Below are positions 33,474 to 45,261 of a DNA stretch of 64,000 nt, piece after piece. This DNA comes from Mycoplasma ovis str. Michigan. GTDB lineage: Bacteria; Bacillota_I; Bacilli_A; Mycoplasmatales; Mycoplasmoidaceae. The translations under genes were made by a program, and so were the position numbers. The DNA is taken from contig NC_023062.1 in the NCBI RefSeq assembly GCF_000508245.1, positions 62,001-126,000 of the forward strand. Reading direction: 5' to 3'. Numbering within the stretch: position 1 is the stretch's first letter; each line of letters starts with the position of its first letter. The notes below the pieces were generated by a model. The model had not been told where the DNA came from. It ran no database searches and saw nothing but the letters and a program-made list of their open reading frames with translations.

Positions 33474-34022
33474 ATGTTATACCTCAAAGAATTAGAGGAT
33501 GCCGAAGCACTTCGAACCATTACCTTACCATTAATTGTTCCATCAGAGAAAGAAGTTTTAAATTCAAAAGAATTAGATCTATCAAAATCACCACTAAATG
33601 CCTGTTATAGTAAGCCCTTAGTTAATAAAAAAACTGGAAAAAAGCAAAGTTGATTTGATGTACAACTAACTGTTGAAGGAGAAGATAATTTACCTTCTAG
33701 AAAAGAATGGTTTTATTTAGTTACAGATAGTGGATATTTATTTAAGGCTTGTTTTTCCGGAAGAAAGATAAAGTGGTTGAGTTCTTTTGAAAATTCAAGA
33801 CTGATAGGCAAGTGAATAAAGGGAAGGCTAGCTGGGTGTGAATTAGTAGATGGTTTTAATTATGTCTGCGAAGATCAAAAAAAATCAGGAATAATTACTA
33901 AAGAGGTTTTGGAATGATATGGGGGAGATCGAGTGATTTTAAAGAAAACAAATATAACTGAAAAAGATAAGCAAGGGTTTGAAAGGGATGTATGGTTAAT
34001 ATCTTTTCCTTTGCAGGCTTAA
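33474..34022 (+). CDS. B3b: NgoFVII-like B3-type DNA-binding half
   Basis: 182 aa, ATG 4 nt after B3a. LNACYSKPLVNKKTGKKQSW, EWFYLVTDSGYLFKA and ITKEVLEWYGGDRVILKK are conserved; the end is GFERDVWLISFPLQA. Intact. Uses TGG as well as TGA for Trp. Confidence 0.7.
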
Positions 34023-34207
34023 ATTTTTTTATTAATTAGTAGTTTCATAAGTTATCTTTTTGACGTTGTTGGCTTTGTAAAAGGTTTAAAGGAGAAAATA
34101 TATTTTCTATTTATTAATGTTTCTGGAAACAACTATTAATAATATCTCAAAAATTTTGTTAGTTTTCCCCTCCCTATAAATAGGTAATTCAGAGTTACTC
34201 CTCCTGC

Positions 34208-35371
34208 TTAGCTATATTTGTATGATAATTTTATATCCTGTCTCCATCTACTCAGAGTCGCAAATCTCCCTCCAGCTTTCAAGTGACTTCTTAACTGGTT
34301 AACAACCCAATCTCGATCAATGTTTTTTTCAGATCCATTCCAATCCCCAGGGACTTTCAGGTTATTGCGGCCGCCTCGGACATGCTGGATTGCCTTTACG
34401 ATTTTATCTCTGGCTCCTTCTATACACTTGTCAATTGCCTTGCTTGTATCTTCACTAGAGTCTCCACTAAAAGCCGTCTTGCACTCTTTATCTCGGATCA
34501 GATTTATCGCGATTCCCATTAAAACCCCCATCGTACTTTTAACGTTTCTAGACACTCCGAAGTCTAAGACACCGTTCACTTCGACTAGCGCCCCTTTTCC
34601 ATTGTTAACCTCACCATCAACTCCAATAACAATCACTTCATTTCCCTCTGGCCCATCATGCTTTCCCGCTTTACCAACTTTTTTTCTAATCAGTTGATAT
34701 TTTGTTTCGTCCCTCCTACCCTTAAACACCTCGCAACCATATGTTCCATCAAAAAACTTATCTTTCTTAAATTCCCATTCATAACCCTTCGCGTCTTTCT
34801 CACCAAGCCTTTCAACCTCAACAGCCCCAACAAATAAATAAACTTCCCGTTTTCCAATTTTATGTTCAATCGCACACGTCCCGCGACCCAATTCTCAAAT
34901 ACCCCCGCCACTCGGCTTATAGTAAGCAACTCGTTCCATGTTCAATTTTCTCGTTAATACATCACTTCCTTGCTTACTATCCCTTCGCACTTCTCCGCTC
35001 CGCTTACTCCCGAAAGTTACACCATTCATATCTTTTGTAAATCTTTCCCCTTCGATATTTGTAATCTTCAGCCCAATCCCACTAACTAGTGATTTAACGT
35101 CTTTATACTTCTCTCCTAATCAACCGAAGTTTTCAGGAACATAAAAAAACTTGTCTTCGATAATATCTCCCTTCTTACCAGTTGCTCAGATAGATCCTTG
35201 ACCTACTCTTAATGCCTCTGGATTCCTTGCGTCTAAACCCTTCATTGCTTTTCACCAGTCTTTCCCAGTCTGTGTAATTTTCACCGTACCACCTTCATCA
35301 ACTGAATCACAAATAGCGATTCGGGGGGGGAGGCGAAGGCGAGGAACTTGTCTTTTTCAAAAATTATGCAT
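34208..35371 (-). CDS. A4: family-A protein, in frame through C8
   Basis: 387 aa, continuous from ATG 35369-35371 (in ATGCAT) to TAA at 34208. The leader MHNFWKRQVPRLRLPPRIAI runs through eight C (35323-35330) straight into CDSVDEGGTVKI. Family blocks: DIIEDKFFYVPENFGWLG, KSLVSGIGLKITNIEG, LGRGTCAIEHKIGKREVYLF, STMGVLMGIAINLIRDK, a helical KAIDKCIEGARDKIVKAI and the end KLSYKYS. One of two copies whose ATGCAT start is in phase. Some Cys-containing segments are conserved between A4, A9 and A15. Function unknown; the short hydrophobic stretch may be membrane-associated. Confidence 0.65.
35323..35330 (-). repeat. C8 (minus strand) tract of A4, frame on
   Basis: It encodes LPP between the MHNFW leader and CDSVDEGG. 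Confidence 0.65.
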
Positions 35372-35455
35372 TTTTGTCAAGGAAGAGTAATTAACTAATT
35401 AGATAGGACTTTTAATTTTTGAAAAAATTATCCAGCTAAATGGCAATGTAAATCA

Positions 35456-36058
35456 ATGGGAGAAAAAGTTCTTGTTACTAATATTTGTCCTGCATTAGAG
35501 GAAACAGATCAAGAACTAATTAATGATCGTTTCAGGGAAGAACTTAAGAAATCAGATAGATTAGAGATCTCTGTGGGCTTTGGCTCCAACAAATCTTTAA
35601 AAGAGTTGGAAGAATTGATTTTTCAAATGAATATTAAAAAAGTATGTGTGATTCTAGGAATGTATTACTTTGATGGAATTCCTAAAGCATTGCATAAATT
35701 GGCTTTAGAAATTAATGAAAAGTGATTGAAGGCTGGAATCGGGGAAATAAGATTGGTACATGCTTGAAAATACCATGTAAAACTTTATTGTTTTTTCAAA
35801 AATAATCAAATTTTCTCAGCAATATTCGGGTCTCCTAATTTAAGTTTTTTAACTGAGAGGCCAGTTAATGATAAGGCTCAGAAAGAAATGGCTGTACTTA
35901 TAAATGATCCAAAAAAACTCAAAAATTTTTCAAAATATTTAGCATACTTAAAGTCAAAAAAAATCTCTGAAAATATAGAAATTCTCGAAAAATATAAATT
36001 GAAGACAAAATTAAAAAGAAGAAAAAATCTAAAAAGACACGAAAAATTTCTAAAATAA
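35456..36058 (+). CDS. B4a: NgoFVII-like endonuclease, PLD-domain half (altered C-terminus)
   Basis: 200 aa, MGEKVLVTNICPALEE start. The active site is AWKYHVKLYCFF (HxK present) and IFGSPNLSFL. Near the end a small indel changes the frame: the usual ...SKIIYKKFS is replaced by ...RHEKFLK and an earlier stop, leaving a 21-nt gap to B4b instead of 4 nt. B11 shares this tail sequence, so the change predates their duplication. Confidence 0.7.
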
Positions 36059-36079
36059 TTTACAAAAAATTTTCTGGAG

Positions 36080-36634
36080 ATGACGTTATATCTTGAAGAA
36101 CTAGAAGAAGCCGAAGCTCTTAGAATGATTACTTTACCTTTGATTGTTCCTTCAGAAAAGGAAGTTTTAAATTCCAAAGAACTAGATCTATCTAAATCAC
36201 CTCTTAATGCTTGTTATAGTAAGCCTTTAGTTAATGAAAAAACAGGAAAAAAACAAAGTTGATTTGATGTAAAATTAACCGTTAAAGGCGAAGATAATTT
36301 GCCTTCGAGGAAAGAATGGTTTTATTTAGCAACAGATAGTGGATATTTGTTCAGGGCGTGTTTTGCAGGTAAGAAGGTTAAATGGTTAAGTTGCTTTGAA
36401 GATTCAGAGATTATAGGTACATGAATAAAAGGTAAGTTAGCTGATGAATGGGAATTAGTGAGTAGTTTTGATTATGTGGAAGAAGATCGGGACAAAGAAG
36501 GGATAATTACTAAAGAGATGTTAGAGGAGTATGGGGGAGATCAAATATTTTTAAAGAAAACAAACATAACTGAAAAGGACAATAAAGGTATTGAAAGGGA
36601 TGTATGATTAATTTCTTTTCCTTTCAAACTTTAA
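36080..36634 (+). CDS. B4b: NgoFVII-like B3-type DNA-binding half
   Basis: 184 aa, MTLYLEELEEAEALRMIT start. LNACYSKPLVNEKTGKKQSW, LPSRKEWFYLATDSGYLFRA, then a variant middle (EEDRDKEGIITKEMLEEYG) and the end GIERDVWLISFPFKL. Intact. Convergent with A5. Confidence 0.7.
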
Positions 36635-36842
36635 ATAACTTCTTCGTTTAGTTAATTAGTTAGTTATTTTCTTAACTTTATTGGTTTTACATAAGATTTA
36701 AAAACAACAATATATTTTTTATTTATTCAAGTTTTATTTGGGAATAGCAAATGCAACAAAATCTCCAAAAATAAAGATACTTTGTCTTCCCCTTCCTCTA
36801 AATAGGTAATTCAGAGTTAATTAGTTGAAAAAGATTTTTGAC

Positions 36843-38073
36843 TTATTCATATCGGTAAGGTAATTCAGTAGAACTTGTTCACGGAACTCACTTACTCTCA
36901 CCCATTAACCTCAGTTTCTTAGCATCAGTAATCTTTCTAGTTGCGTCAAAAATTAATTGAGGTTTCTTATATTCTTCACCTTTTTTTCATCCACTACTAC
37001 TTTTTAAAGACGTTCCTATTTCATTTTTATCTTTCTTATTTAGTTTTAATTTCGATCCGTCAATACATTCCTTGCGTGCCCTCATAATTTCATCTCACAC
37101 TTTGCCCCAAACTTCCCTTTTAGCTTGCTCTTCGTTCGCTCGCCATTCACCTAGTTTATTTCTCTTTTCATATTCTTTTCCTCATGTAGTTCCGCATATT
37201 TTACCCTCCTCGTGTTTCTCGTTTTTTGACTGCGCTACATTAATCGCAAGACCCATCAAAGCACCAACTAGGGGTCGGTTTGCTCCAGAACTCCTAAGAC
37301 TTCCTATGTTGTTGCCCTTCTGACCCGCAGGACCAAGACCAATCATTGTTTTACCTTCTATTAAAGGTGTCCTTGACTTAGTATTGAATTCAACTAAGCT
37401 ATACGATCCTCAATCTCCCAATAACCCACACATTTGTTCCTTAATAAAAACCCCTCTTCCATCATCAGGTATAGAGTAGTGTGTTCCGCTTCCTTTTTCT
37501 CCCTTACCCTCCGGTGCAACCTCAATAAACCCAACAAATAAGAAAACATCCTGTTTATTCATCTTTCCTTTGATAGCACAAACTCTTTCACCAAACTCTC
37601 ATGTTGGTACATTTTTATCAGGTTGATAATACACAACCCGCTCCAAATCTACTTTTCTAGTTAATACACCATTCCCAATTTTGGTGTTTTCTTTGACATC
37701 TCCACTTCTCTTACTTTTATAGCTAACACTCTTCATATCCTTGGTAAACTTCTCACCTTCGATATTTGTGATTTTCAAACCTATTCCACTGACTAAAGAC
37801 TTAACATTCTTAAATTGCTCCCCTAATCAACTAAAGTCTTTTGGAACATAAAAATACTGATCTTCGAAGATATTACCTTTCTCTCCAGTTGTTCATATAG
37901 CTCCTCCATCTGGCTTAAATGCTTCGGGATTTCTCGGATATAGCCCATCTACTTTTCACTTTCAGTTCACAACTGGCTTAATAGAAATTGTTCCACCCTC
38001 ATCAACTGAATCACCAATAGCAGTAAGGAATGGGGGGGGTGCCCGAAGTATCTTTTGTTAAAAAATTATGCAT
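36843..38073 (-). CDS. A5: family-A protein, one base out of frame at C8
   Basis: The ATGCAT start (38071-38073) reads MHNFLTKDTSGT and enters eight C (38032-38039). C7 would give PPFLTAIGDSVDEGGTISI and a body unbroken to TAA at 36843 (~405 aa, end STELPYRYE). Blocks include GNIFEDQYFYVPKDFSWLG, KSLVSGIGLKITNIEG, FGERVCAIKGKMNKQDVFLF and LVGALMGLAINVAQ. Its first ~185 coding nt are identical to A1, the rest differs: a mosaic. Off as sequenced. Confidence 0.62.
38032..38039 (-). repeat. C8 (minus strand) tract of A5, frame off
   Basis: C7 would place the MHNFL start in phase. Confidence 0.65.
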
Positions 38074-38201
38074 TTTGTCGATGACAAGTAATTAATAAAT
38101 TGAATAAATTAGAAAAATTTACTGGGATTACATGTAATTTTCAGCGCTTAACTTTGTTTTTTCTATGAGATTATTGCGTCTGAAATAAAAATGTAATTTA
38201 A

Positions 38202-38823
38202 ATGGAGGACCAATTTCTTTTCACCAATATTTACCCCCTATTAGAAGAATTAGAACAGGAACTACTCAATGATCGATTTCGGGAAGAACTTAACAAGTCT
38301 GATCAAATAGAGATTGTTGTAGGTTTTTGCTCCCACAAATCTTTAAGAGAATTAGATGCATTGATTTTTCAGAAGAAAATTAAAAGAGTTTGTTTAATAC
38401 TAGGAATGTATTACTTTAATGGAATTCCCGAATCATTGCATGATTTGGTTTTAGAGATTAATGAGAAGTGAAGAAAGGCAGGAATAGGAGAAATAAGATT
38501 AGTACATGCTTGAAAATACCATGTAAAACTCTATTGTTTTTTCAAAAATAATCAAATTTTCTCAGCAATCTACGGATCTCCGAATTTAAGTTTTTTATTT
38601 AACCGAGAAGTGATTTAGTAATACAGAACAGGAAGAAATGGCCATAATCACAAATAATCCCATAACACTTAATAAGTTTCCAAGATATTTAAAATATCTA
38701 AAGTCACAAAAAATCTCTGAAAACATAGAAATTCTCGAAAAATAAAAATCACATTTAGAAGAAATCCCCCATCTAAGCAATCAGCCATTACAACGTAAAA
38801 TAATCTACAAACCTTTTGCTTAG
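38202..38823 (+). pseudogene. B5a: broken PLD-domain half
   Basis: Normal for 135 codons (MEDQFLFTNIYPLLEE..., active site AWKYHVKLYCFF, IYGSPNLSFL), then four extra bases at about 38596 shift the frame and TAG at 38616 ends it. The old frame is still readable beyond and contains a further TAA before its end at 38823. The 4-nt gap to B5b is kept. Confidence 0.7.
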
Positions 38824-38827
38824 GTAA

Positions 38828-39157
38828 ATGTTCAACCTTAAAGAATTAAAAGCGTCGGAAGTTCTTCGAACTATTACTTTTCCTCTAATTGTTCCCTCAG
38901 AACAAGAGGTCTTAAATTTCAAAGAACTGGATCTATCCAAATCACCCCTGAATGCCTGCTATAGTAAACCTTTGGTGAATGAAAAAACTGGAAAAAAACA
39001 AAGTTGATTTGATGTACAACTAATCGTTGAAGGAGAGGATAATTTGCCTTCTAGAAAAGAATGGTTCTTTTTAGTTACAGATAATGGATATTGGGTGAAG
39101 GCCTGTTTTGCAGGCAAAAAAATTAAATGATTAATTTCTTTTCCTTTCAAGGTTTAA
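38828..39157 (+). CDS. B5b: internally deleted B3-type half
   Basis: 109 aa instead of 182. It is normal up to KACFAGKKIKW and then jumps in frame to LISFPFKV. The junction is at ATGATTAA, which occurs in intact copies both after KIKW and before LISF, so 219 bp were lost by recombination between these short repeats. The core of the domain (ITKE..LE.YGGDQ) is missing; function is doubtful. Confidence 0.65.
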
Positions 39158-39311
39158 ATTAAAAAACTTTAAATCTATATTTCTTGTTATTTATTGATTT
39201 CTGTAAGTAAAAAAGGCTTAAAGGCGAAAAATTCAGAGCAACTTCATTGTAATTAAAAATGATTCTTTCATCTTTCAAAAGCCAAAGCAAGATTTAAATT
39301 CTGAGAATCAT

Positions 39312-40736
39312 TTAAACCTCTCTCAAAAATAACAAAACAATTTTTACCATTAGTTGTTTCTTGCGTTTTTGTTGCTCTAAACATTTTTCCATATCTGGTT
39401 CACCATAAAGAAATTCTTTTTCTTTTTTGTAAAAATAACCATTACCTCCTGAAGGTGCTGGTACCGGAGGACTGGCTCGTTCTCCTTTAATTCATTTATT
39501 GAAATCTTGGAGAACCGGGGTGTAACCAATTTCCTTAAAGTTATCCAATAATCATTCTGGCCTATTCTCTTCTTCTACCTGATCATCATTTTCTTCCCCT
39601 AACTCTTTTTCTCTATTTAAGCTTGATAATTGGTCAAAATGCTCAAAAGATAACTTTTCCAAAAATTTATAAATTCTGGCTTCCTTTGCAGGACTTGATT
39701 TTGAAGAAATAACAATACTATCTAGAAACCAAAGTGCAGGAGACAGTGGTACAACGTTAATCTCCCGCTCATCTTCTGAATCTTTTTCTTCCTTTTCTTC
39801 TTCTAGCAATTGGTGGGCATATAAAGCATCACCATTGTAGAAGAAAATACCCTCTAGATCTCCAGAACTTAAGGCAGTAGATAATACAACTGAGTCAGGA
39901 CTAAAAAACAAAGGTCTTTCTCCCAAAATTTTTTTGTTAATTCCCGCTTCATTTATTTGCATATATTGCCTGTAAAAATCATCTTCAGATGTCTTTTCCT
40001 CCTTTTTAAATAATTCCTCTACTTTTTCCTTTTCTGTATTTTTACCACTTAACTTAGATAACGAAAATAAAGTTAACTCATCTTCTACCATCCCTAGTTT
40101 CGGCTCACCATCTTTTGAGTGAAAACGTTTATCTTTGGAGATTTTTTGCATCAAATCATGTCAAGTCATAGGAGTTTTTGGTGAAGTCTCGGAAGTGGTT
40201 GAGGATGTGTGCGAAACTGTAGTTACAGTCGAACCATTTTCTTCTAAAGGTTTTCCTCTATATGCGAAAGCAAAATAGCTTATGAAATAAGGAACTCCAT
40301 ATTCCGCCAATTCAGGGGCATTTTTAAAGAACTTATTAACAACTGGCGAATAAAGTTTTCCTAATTTCTCATTAATTTTTTCTTGTCCATTGCCCCCTCC
40401 ATTTTCTCCTAATTGGCCTTTAATAGAACTAAATTTTCTTCAATCAATCTTTTTGGCTAAATTTTTGGAAATAGCCTCCTCCAATGTAGAAGAGCTTAAG
40501 ATGGCCAAATCAAAAGCTCCGGAAGCAAAACCATTGAAAACTTCTTTATCGGTTTCAAAGTAGATTGTTTTTAATGAATAATCATTAAAAGCTTGATCGG
40601 CTATATCAGAATTGATGTAGGACTGATAAGTTGCCAATACTATCTCATCATCGATCTCGGTATTTAGCGACATTAAAGATATTGGTATCGCCAGTACCCC
40701 CGAAGAAGGGATTAAGAAGAATTTTGCTAGCCCCAT
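39312..40736 (-). CDS. C3: PotD-like protein with altered C-terminus
   Basis: 474 aa from ATG 40736. All PotD-like blocks are present: SYINSDIADQAF, FASGAFDLAILSSSTLEEA, YGVPYFISYFAFAYRG-type segment, LGMVEDELTLFSLSKL, GIFFYNGDALYAHQ, LSPALWFLDSIVIS, IGYTPVLQDF. The linker NGGGNGQE has five G and is in frame. Near the end a one-base change shifts the frame: after MEKCLEQQKRKK the conserved ...LALAFERWKNNF tail is replaced by a short unrelated one ending at 39312. Confidence 0.7.
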
Positions 40737-40856
40737 ATTCTCGATTTAAAGTTTTTTGTTAATTCTTTGAATTAACAGGATTACTAATACAAAAAGTTTT
40801 TCTTTGTTTTCCCTTTCCTCCAAATAGGTAATTCAGAGTTAATTAGTTAAAAATTA

Positions 40857-41912
40857 TTACTTCTTAAGTTTGTAAGAATAAGTAAGCTTCACGTTAGCCT
40901 TATACTTTTTAATAGCATCAATTCGTCCTTGCTTTCCCCAGCATTTTTCGAACCTTACTTGAATTTCACTATCACCTGTTGTATTCAAACACGTTGTTAT
41001 TTGCCCGACTCAACTTCTCCCTTTTCACATATCATCACCATCATTTAATATTTTCATTCACCCATTTTCATCCCTTTCTTTTATAATCTGGGCTTTGTTA
41101 ACAACCAACCCCAAAGCAACAGCAACAATAGGTCTCTCCTCGTCTCCACCGATCTGTATTATTCCGCTGTCATTGCCAAGAACAATCATACTATCCTTTC
41201 TAGCGGACCAATTACCTTCTCCTGTGTTTCAACTCCAGTCCGGTCTTAGTCTTAGTTTGCTACCCTTGTGCAATGGTAAGTTTTTGCAACCATAATTTTT
41301 AACCAAAAAGTTCTTGTCAGCATTTTCTCAACTAAGTCTGTACTTTCCATTTCCTTCATTCTTCCCACTCCCTTGAGCAAAGCCAATCACCAAATAAACA
41401 TCCTTACTCCCCACTTCACCAATATTTACAACACAAGTTCCTTCGCTAAGATCAATTATTTGTGTACTTCCGTCCTTATCTCGAGTCTCATAGTAGGGAA
41501 CTCGTTGAATTCTGATCTCCTTTTCTTTCTTTAAGTCTTCTTGGTTGCTATTTGCTCAACTAGGATTTTCTCTTAGATCTTTTCATGTAATTCCATCTTT
41601 CCCAGCAATGATTGGATCGCCATTATTTTTTATTATCTTTCACCCAATACCACTTACTTTGCTCTTAATCTTGTTCGCGTCTTTAATATTAGAAATCCAA
41701 CCAAAGTCCGGTTCAGTGTAAAAAAATTTATCTCTATATATTTGTCCTGTTTTATTTCCCTTCCATACATCTCCAATTTTTCCTATCTCAGTTCCTAAAC
41801 CAGCTTCATTCCTTTTGTCCAAAATGTAATTAACATTTACCTTTACATTTGGACGTTCAAACTTAACCGCTCCTTCTTTATCAACTGAATCACCAATAGC
41901 AGTAAGGTGCAT
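40857..41912 (-). CDS. A6: family-A protein starting just behind a C8 tract
   Basis: 351 aa from ATG 41912 (MHLTAIGDSVDKEG), which lies immediately after eight C (41914-41921), so tract length does not matter for this start. The ancestral ATGCAT start is mutated (GGAATAATTTTTT). Body: GQIYRDKFFYTEPDFGWI, KIKSKVSGIGWKIIKN, LSEGTCVVNIGEVGSKDVYLV, PIVAVALGLVVNKAQ and the end KLTYSYKLKK. It belongs with A7, A8, A10 and A11 to a subtype with this ending. Unbroken; function unknown. Confidence 0.65.
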
Positions 41913-41913
41913 C

Positions 41914-41921
41914 GGGGGGGG
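41914..41921 (-). repeat. C8 (minus strand) tract ahead of the A6 start
   Basis: It lies directly upstream of ATG 41912. The frame through the tract is open but lacks a start codon. Confidence 0.6.
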
Positions 41922-42012
41922 CGGCCGTAACCCTTTTTGGTTAAAAAATTATTCCTTTTTAGAAAATTGGATAATTAAACAGGTAAATTAATTCATTAGA
42001 AATGTAATTTAA

Positions 42013-42629
42013 GTGAAAGACCAAGCGATTTGAACCAAACTTCGCCCTTCATCAGATAGAGAGAAAACAGAGCCACTAAATTATTGTTTCACGAGTGAAC
42101 TAAGCAGGTCGGATCGCTTAGAAATTGCTGTAGGATTTTGTTCTTACAAATCATTACTAGAGTTAGAGAGATTGATTTTGCAAAAGAAGATTAAAAAAGT
42201 ATGTTTAATTCTAGGAATGTATTACTTAATGGTATGTCTAAATACTTGCATAGTTTGGCCTTGAGGATTAATAGAAATTGAAAAAAGGAAGGAATCGGAG
42301 AAATACGATTAGTACATTCTGGGAAATATCATGGAAAACTTTATTTTTTCTTTCTAAACAATCAAATGTTTTCAGCTATTATGGGTTCTCCTAATTTGAG
42401 TTTTTTAGATGAGAAACAAACAGATGACCCAGTTCAATATGAAATAGCTTCGATCACCAGTAATCCCAGAGAGCTCCAAGATTATTTAAAACATTTAGAG
42501 GAGTTAAAATGCAGAGATATCTCTGAAAATATAGAAATTCTTGAAAGATACAAATTACAAGTAGACAAAGACCTTAACTCAAAAGTCGAGCAACAGCAAG
42601 ATAAAATCATGTACAGAATTTTTTCTTAG
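42013..42629 (+). pseudogene. B6a: frameshifted PLD-domain half
   Basis: ATG of the family is GTG here (MKDQAIWTK) and the upstream ATGCAT element is lost. A missing T at about 42229 (TACTTAATGG versus TACTTTAATGG in relatives) ends the first frame. The rest, including KYHGKLYFFF and IMGSPNLSFL, is intact in the shifted frame up to the stop at 42629. Probably inactive. Confidence 0.68.
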
Positions 42630-42633
42630 GGAT

Positions 42634-43188
42634 ATGTTGTGCCTTAAAGACTTAGAGGAAGCTGAGGATCTTCGAACGATTACCTTTCCATTAATTGTTC
42701 CTTCAAGGCAAGAAGTTTTAAATTTTCCAGAGTTAGATCTATCTAAGTCATCTCTTAATGCTTGTTATAGCAAGCCTTTGTTTAATAAGAGAACTGGAAA
42801 GAGACAAAGTTGATTTGATGTAAAGTTAACCGTTAAGGGAGAGGAAAATCTTCCTTCTAGAGAAGAATGGTTTTATTTAGTTACAGACAGTGGATATTTA
42901 TGTAAGGCTTGTTTTGCTGGCAAAAAAAATAAGTGATTGAACACTTTTGAAGATTCAAGGTGTATAGGTCATTGAATAAAAGGAGATTTGGCTGGTTGTG
43001 AGATAGTGAGGGGCTTTGATTATGTTTGCCAAGATCCCAAAAGAAAAGGAGTAGTTACCAAAGAAGACTTGGAAGTTTTGGGAGGAGATCAAGTAGTTTT
43101 GAAGAAAACAAGCATTACTAAAAAAGACAATCAAGGCATTGAAAGAGATGTGTGATTCATTTCTTTACCTCTGAATTTTGACATATAA
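42634..43188 (+). CDS. B6b: NgoFVII-like B3-type DNA-binding half
   Basis: 184 aa, MLCLKDLEEAEDLRTIT start, 4 nt after B6a. It is intact: LNACYSKPLFNKRTGKRQSW, EWFYLVTDSGYLCKA, VTKEDLEVLGGDQVVLKK and GIERDVWFISLPL. It is the most divergent second half in the array and keeps coding quality although its partner is broken. Confidence 0.68.
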
Positions 43189-43381
43189 ACTGTAAGTTCA
43201 TATTTAGTTAGTTATCTTCTTAACTTTATTGGTTTTACAACAGGTTTAAGAAGGGAAATACATTTTTTATTTAGGATTTACTTCTAAAAAAATAACTATT
43301 TAACAAAAACTTCAAAAATAAAGATACTTTGTTTTCCCCTTCCTCTAAATAGGCAATTCAGAGTTAATTAATCTGTTATGT

Positions 43382-44506
43382 CTATTGGTTTAGTTTGTAA
43401 GAATAAGTGAGTGTAATATTCCCTACCCTTTTGGTGAAAGCATCAAGTCGTTTTTTGTCTTTTAAGCAGGTTTCTGTCATTTCACCTTTCACACCTGTTT
43501 CCTTCTCAACAAAGCAGCTTTTTTTACCATTTCCCCAGCTTCTATTCTTTCAGTCTTCTTCTTTATTACTAAGAACTTTATCCCATTTAATCTTCCCATA
43601 CTTCTCCCTCCAATCGTCATCCGCTTTGTACTGTCACTCAGCTGTGAGTTTATTAACGACTAAGCCTAAAACAATAGGTACGACCGGCTTGACTACGTCT
43701 CCATTAACATAAATTATTCCACCCCCAGATTTCAAAACCACCATACTATCCTCCCGCGCACTTCAGCTACCATTGTCACTCGCCCAACTCCAATCAAGCC
43801 CTAAACTAACCCCATTATTAAATCAACTACTCAAGCTTTTGCAACTATAACCTTTAACTAAAAAGTCATCTTTAATATTTTTTCAACTAAGTCTGTATCC
43901 CTTTTTATCTTCTTTCTCCCCACTGCCTTGCGCGAATCCAATTATTAAATATGCATCCACACCCTTTCCATTCACTCGATTTCCCACATTTACAATACAA
44001 GTGTTTTCGCTGAGATCAACGGTATGTTTAATTCCATCCTTCTCAGTTTCATAGTAAGGAACTTGTTGAATCCTGATCGTCTTTTCTTTCTTTAACTCTT
44101 CTTGAGTATTACTGATTCAACTAGGATCCTTTCTTAATTCCCCTCATGCAATTCCACTTTCTCCCGCAATAATCGGATCACCCTTATTGCTTATTACCTT
44201 CCAACCAATACCACTTACTTTACTCTTAATCTTTTCCGTGCCACTAATACCGGCGAGTCAACCAAAGTGTGGTTCGACATAAAAAAAGTTATCTCTATAT
44301 ATCTTTCCTGTTTCATTGCCTTTTCATACACTTCCAATTTTCCCTTTCTCTGTGCCTAAGCCTTCTTTACTCCTTTTATCCAAAACGTAATTAGAACTTA
44401 CCTTTACTTGTGGATTATTAAACTTCACCTCCCCACCCTCATCAACTGAATCACCAAAGTTATTTGGGGGGGGCTCACAACCCTCTTTTGTTAAAAATTT
44501 ATGCAT
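43382..44506 (-). CDS. A7: family-A protein, in frame through C8
   Basis: 374 aa, unbroken from ATG 44504-44506 (ATGCAT) to TAG at 43382. The leader MHKFLTKEGCEPPPNNFG crosses eight C (44466-44473) in phase with GDSVDEGGEVKF. Blocks: GKIYRDNFFYVEPHFGWL, KIKSKVSGIGWKVISN, LSENTCIVNVGN, the hydrophobic VVPIVLGLVVNK and the end TLTYSYKLNQ. Together with A4 it shows that the ATGCAT-derived leader can be in frame. Function unknown. Confidence 0.66.
44466..44473 (-). repeat. C8 (minus strand) tract of A7, frame on
   Basis: It encodes PPP between the MHKFL leader and GDSVDEGG. Confidence 0.65.
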
Positions 44507-44633
44507 TTTTGTCAAGGAGAAGTAATTAACTAATTGAATGAATAAATTAGAAAAATTTATTGGAATTAAATGTAATTTTTGGTGCTGACTCTTTGGTTCT
44601 TTAAAGAGCTTTCACCTCTCCCATAAAGATGTA

Positions 44634-45257
44634 ATTGAAGTTGAGGAAAAGTTTCTGGGAACTAATATTTGTCCTCTGTTAGAATGGGGAGAACAAGAAT
44701 CACTAAATGATTGTTTTAGGAGAGAACTTAATAAGTCTGATAGATTGGAAATTGCTGTGGGATTTTGTTCCTATAGATCATTAAAAGAATTAGAAAAATT
44801 GGTTTTACAGGGAAATATTAGAAATGTTTGTGTAATCCTAGGTATGTACTACTTTGATGGATTGCTTAGTTCATTATATGAATTGGTTTTAGAAATTAAT
44901 GAAAGATGAAGCAAGTTAGGAATAGGGGAAATAAGATTGGTACATTCTTGCAAATACCATGGAAAACTTTATTGTTTTTACCGAAAAAATAGAATTGTTT
45001 CAGCCATAATAGGCTCTCCAAACTTAAGTTTTTTAGTTGAGAGGCAAGTTTACCCATCCCAACATGAAATAGCCTTACTAACAAATAATCTAAGAACACT
45101 AAAAAAGTTTGCAAAATATTTAGAGTATTTGAAATCTAGAAGAATCTCTGAAAATATAGAAATACTAGAAAAATACAAATCACATGTAGAAAAAGACCCC
45201 GATTTAGGGGGAGAACAAAGACAATCTAAAATTATTTACAAAATTTTTTCTCCTTAG
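44634..45257 (+). CDS. B7a: NgoFVII-like endonuclease, PLD-domain half, no standard start codon
   Basis: About 207 aa. Relatives start ATGGAAGACCAA; here the aligned bases are GTTGAGGAAAAG and the frame opens at ATT 44634 at the earliest. Translation must use ATT or a later codon. The active site CKYHGKLYCFY and IIGSPNLSFL are intact. The ~290 nt upstream and N-terminal part are nearly identical to B8 at 55.2 kb. Confidence 0.65.
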
Positions 45258-45261
45258 ATCG

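Noticed and set aside
34320-35144. Plus-strand frames opposite A4
   Set aside because: Antisense shadows of the family-A gene; similar shadows occur opposite A1, A6-A10 and A12.
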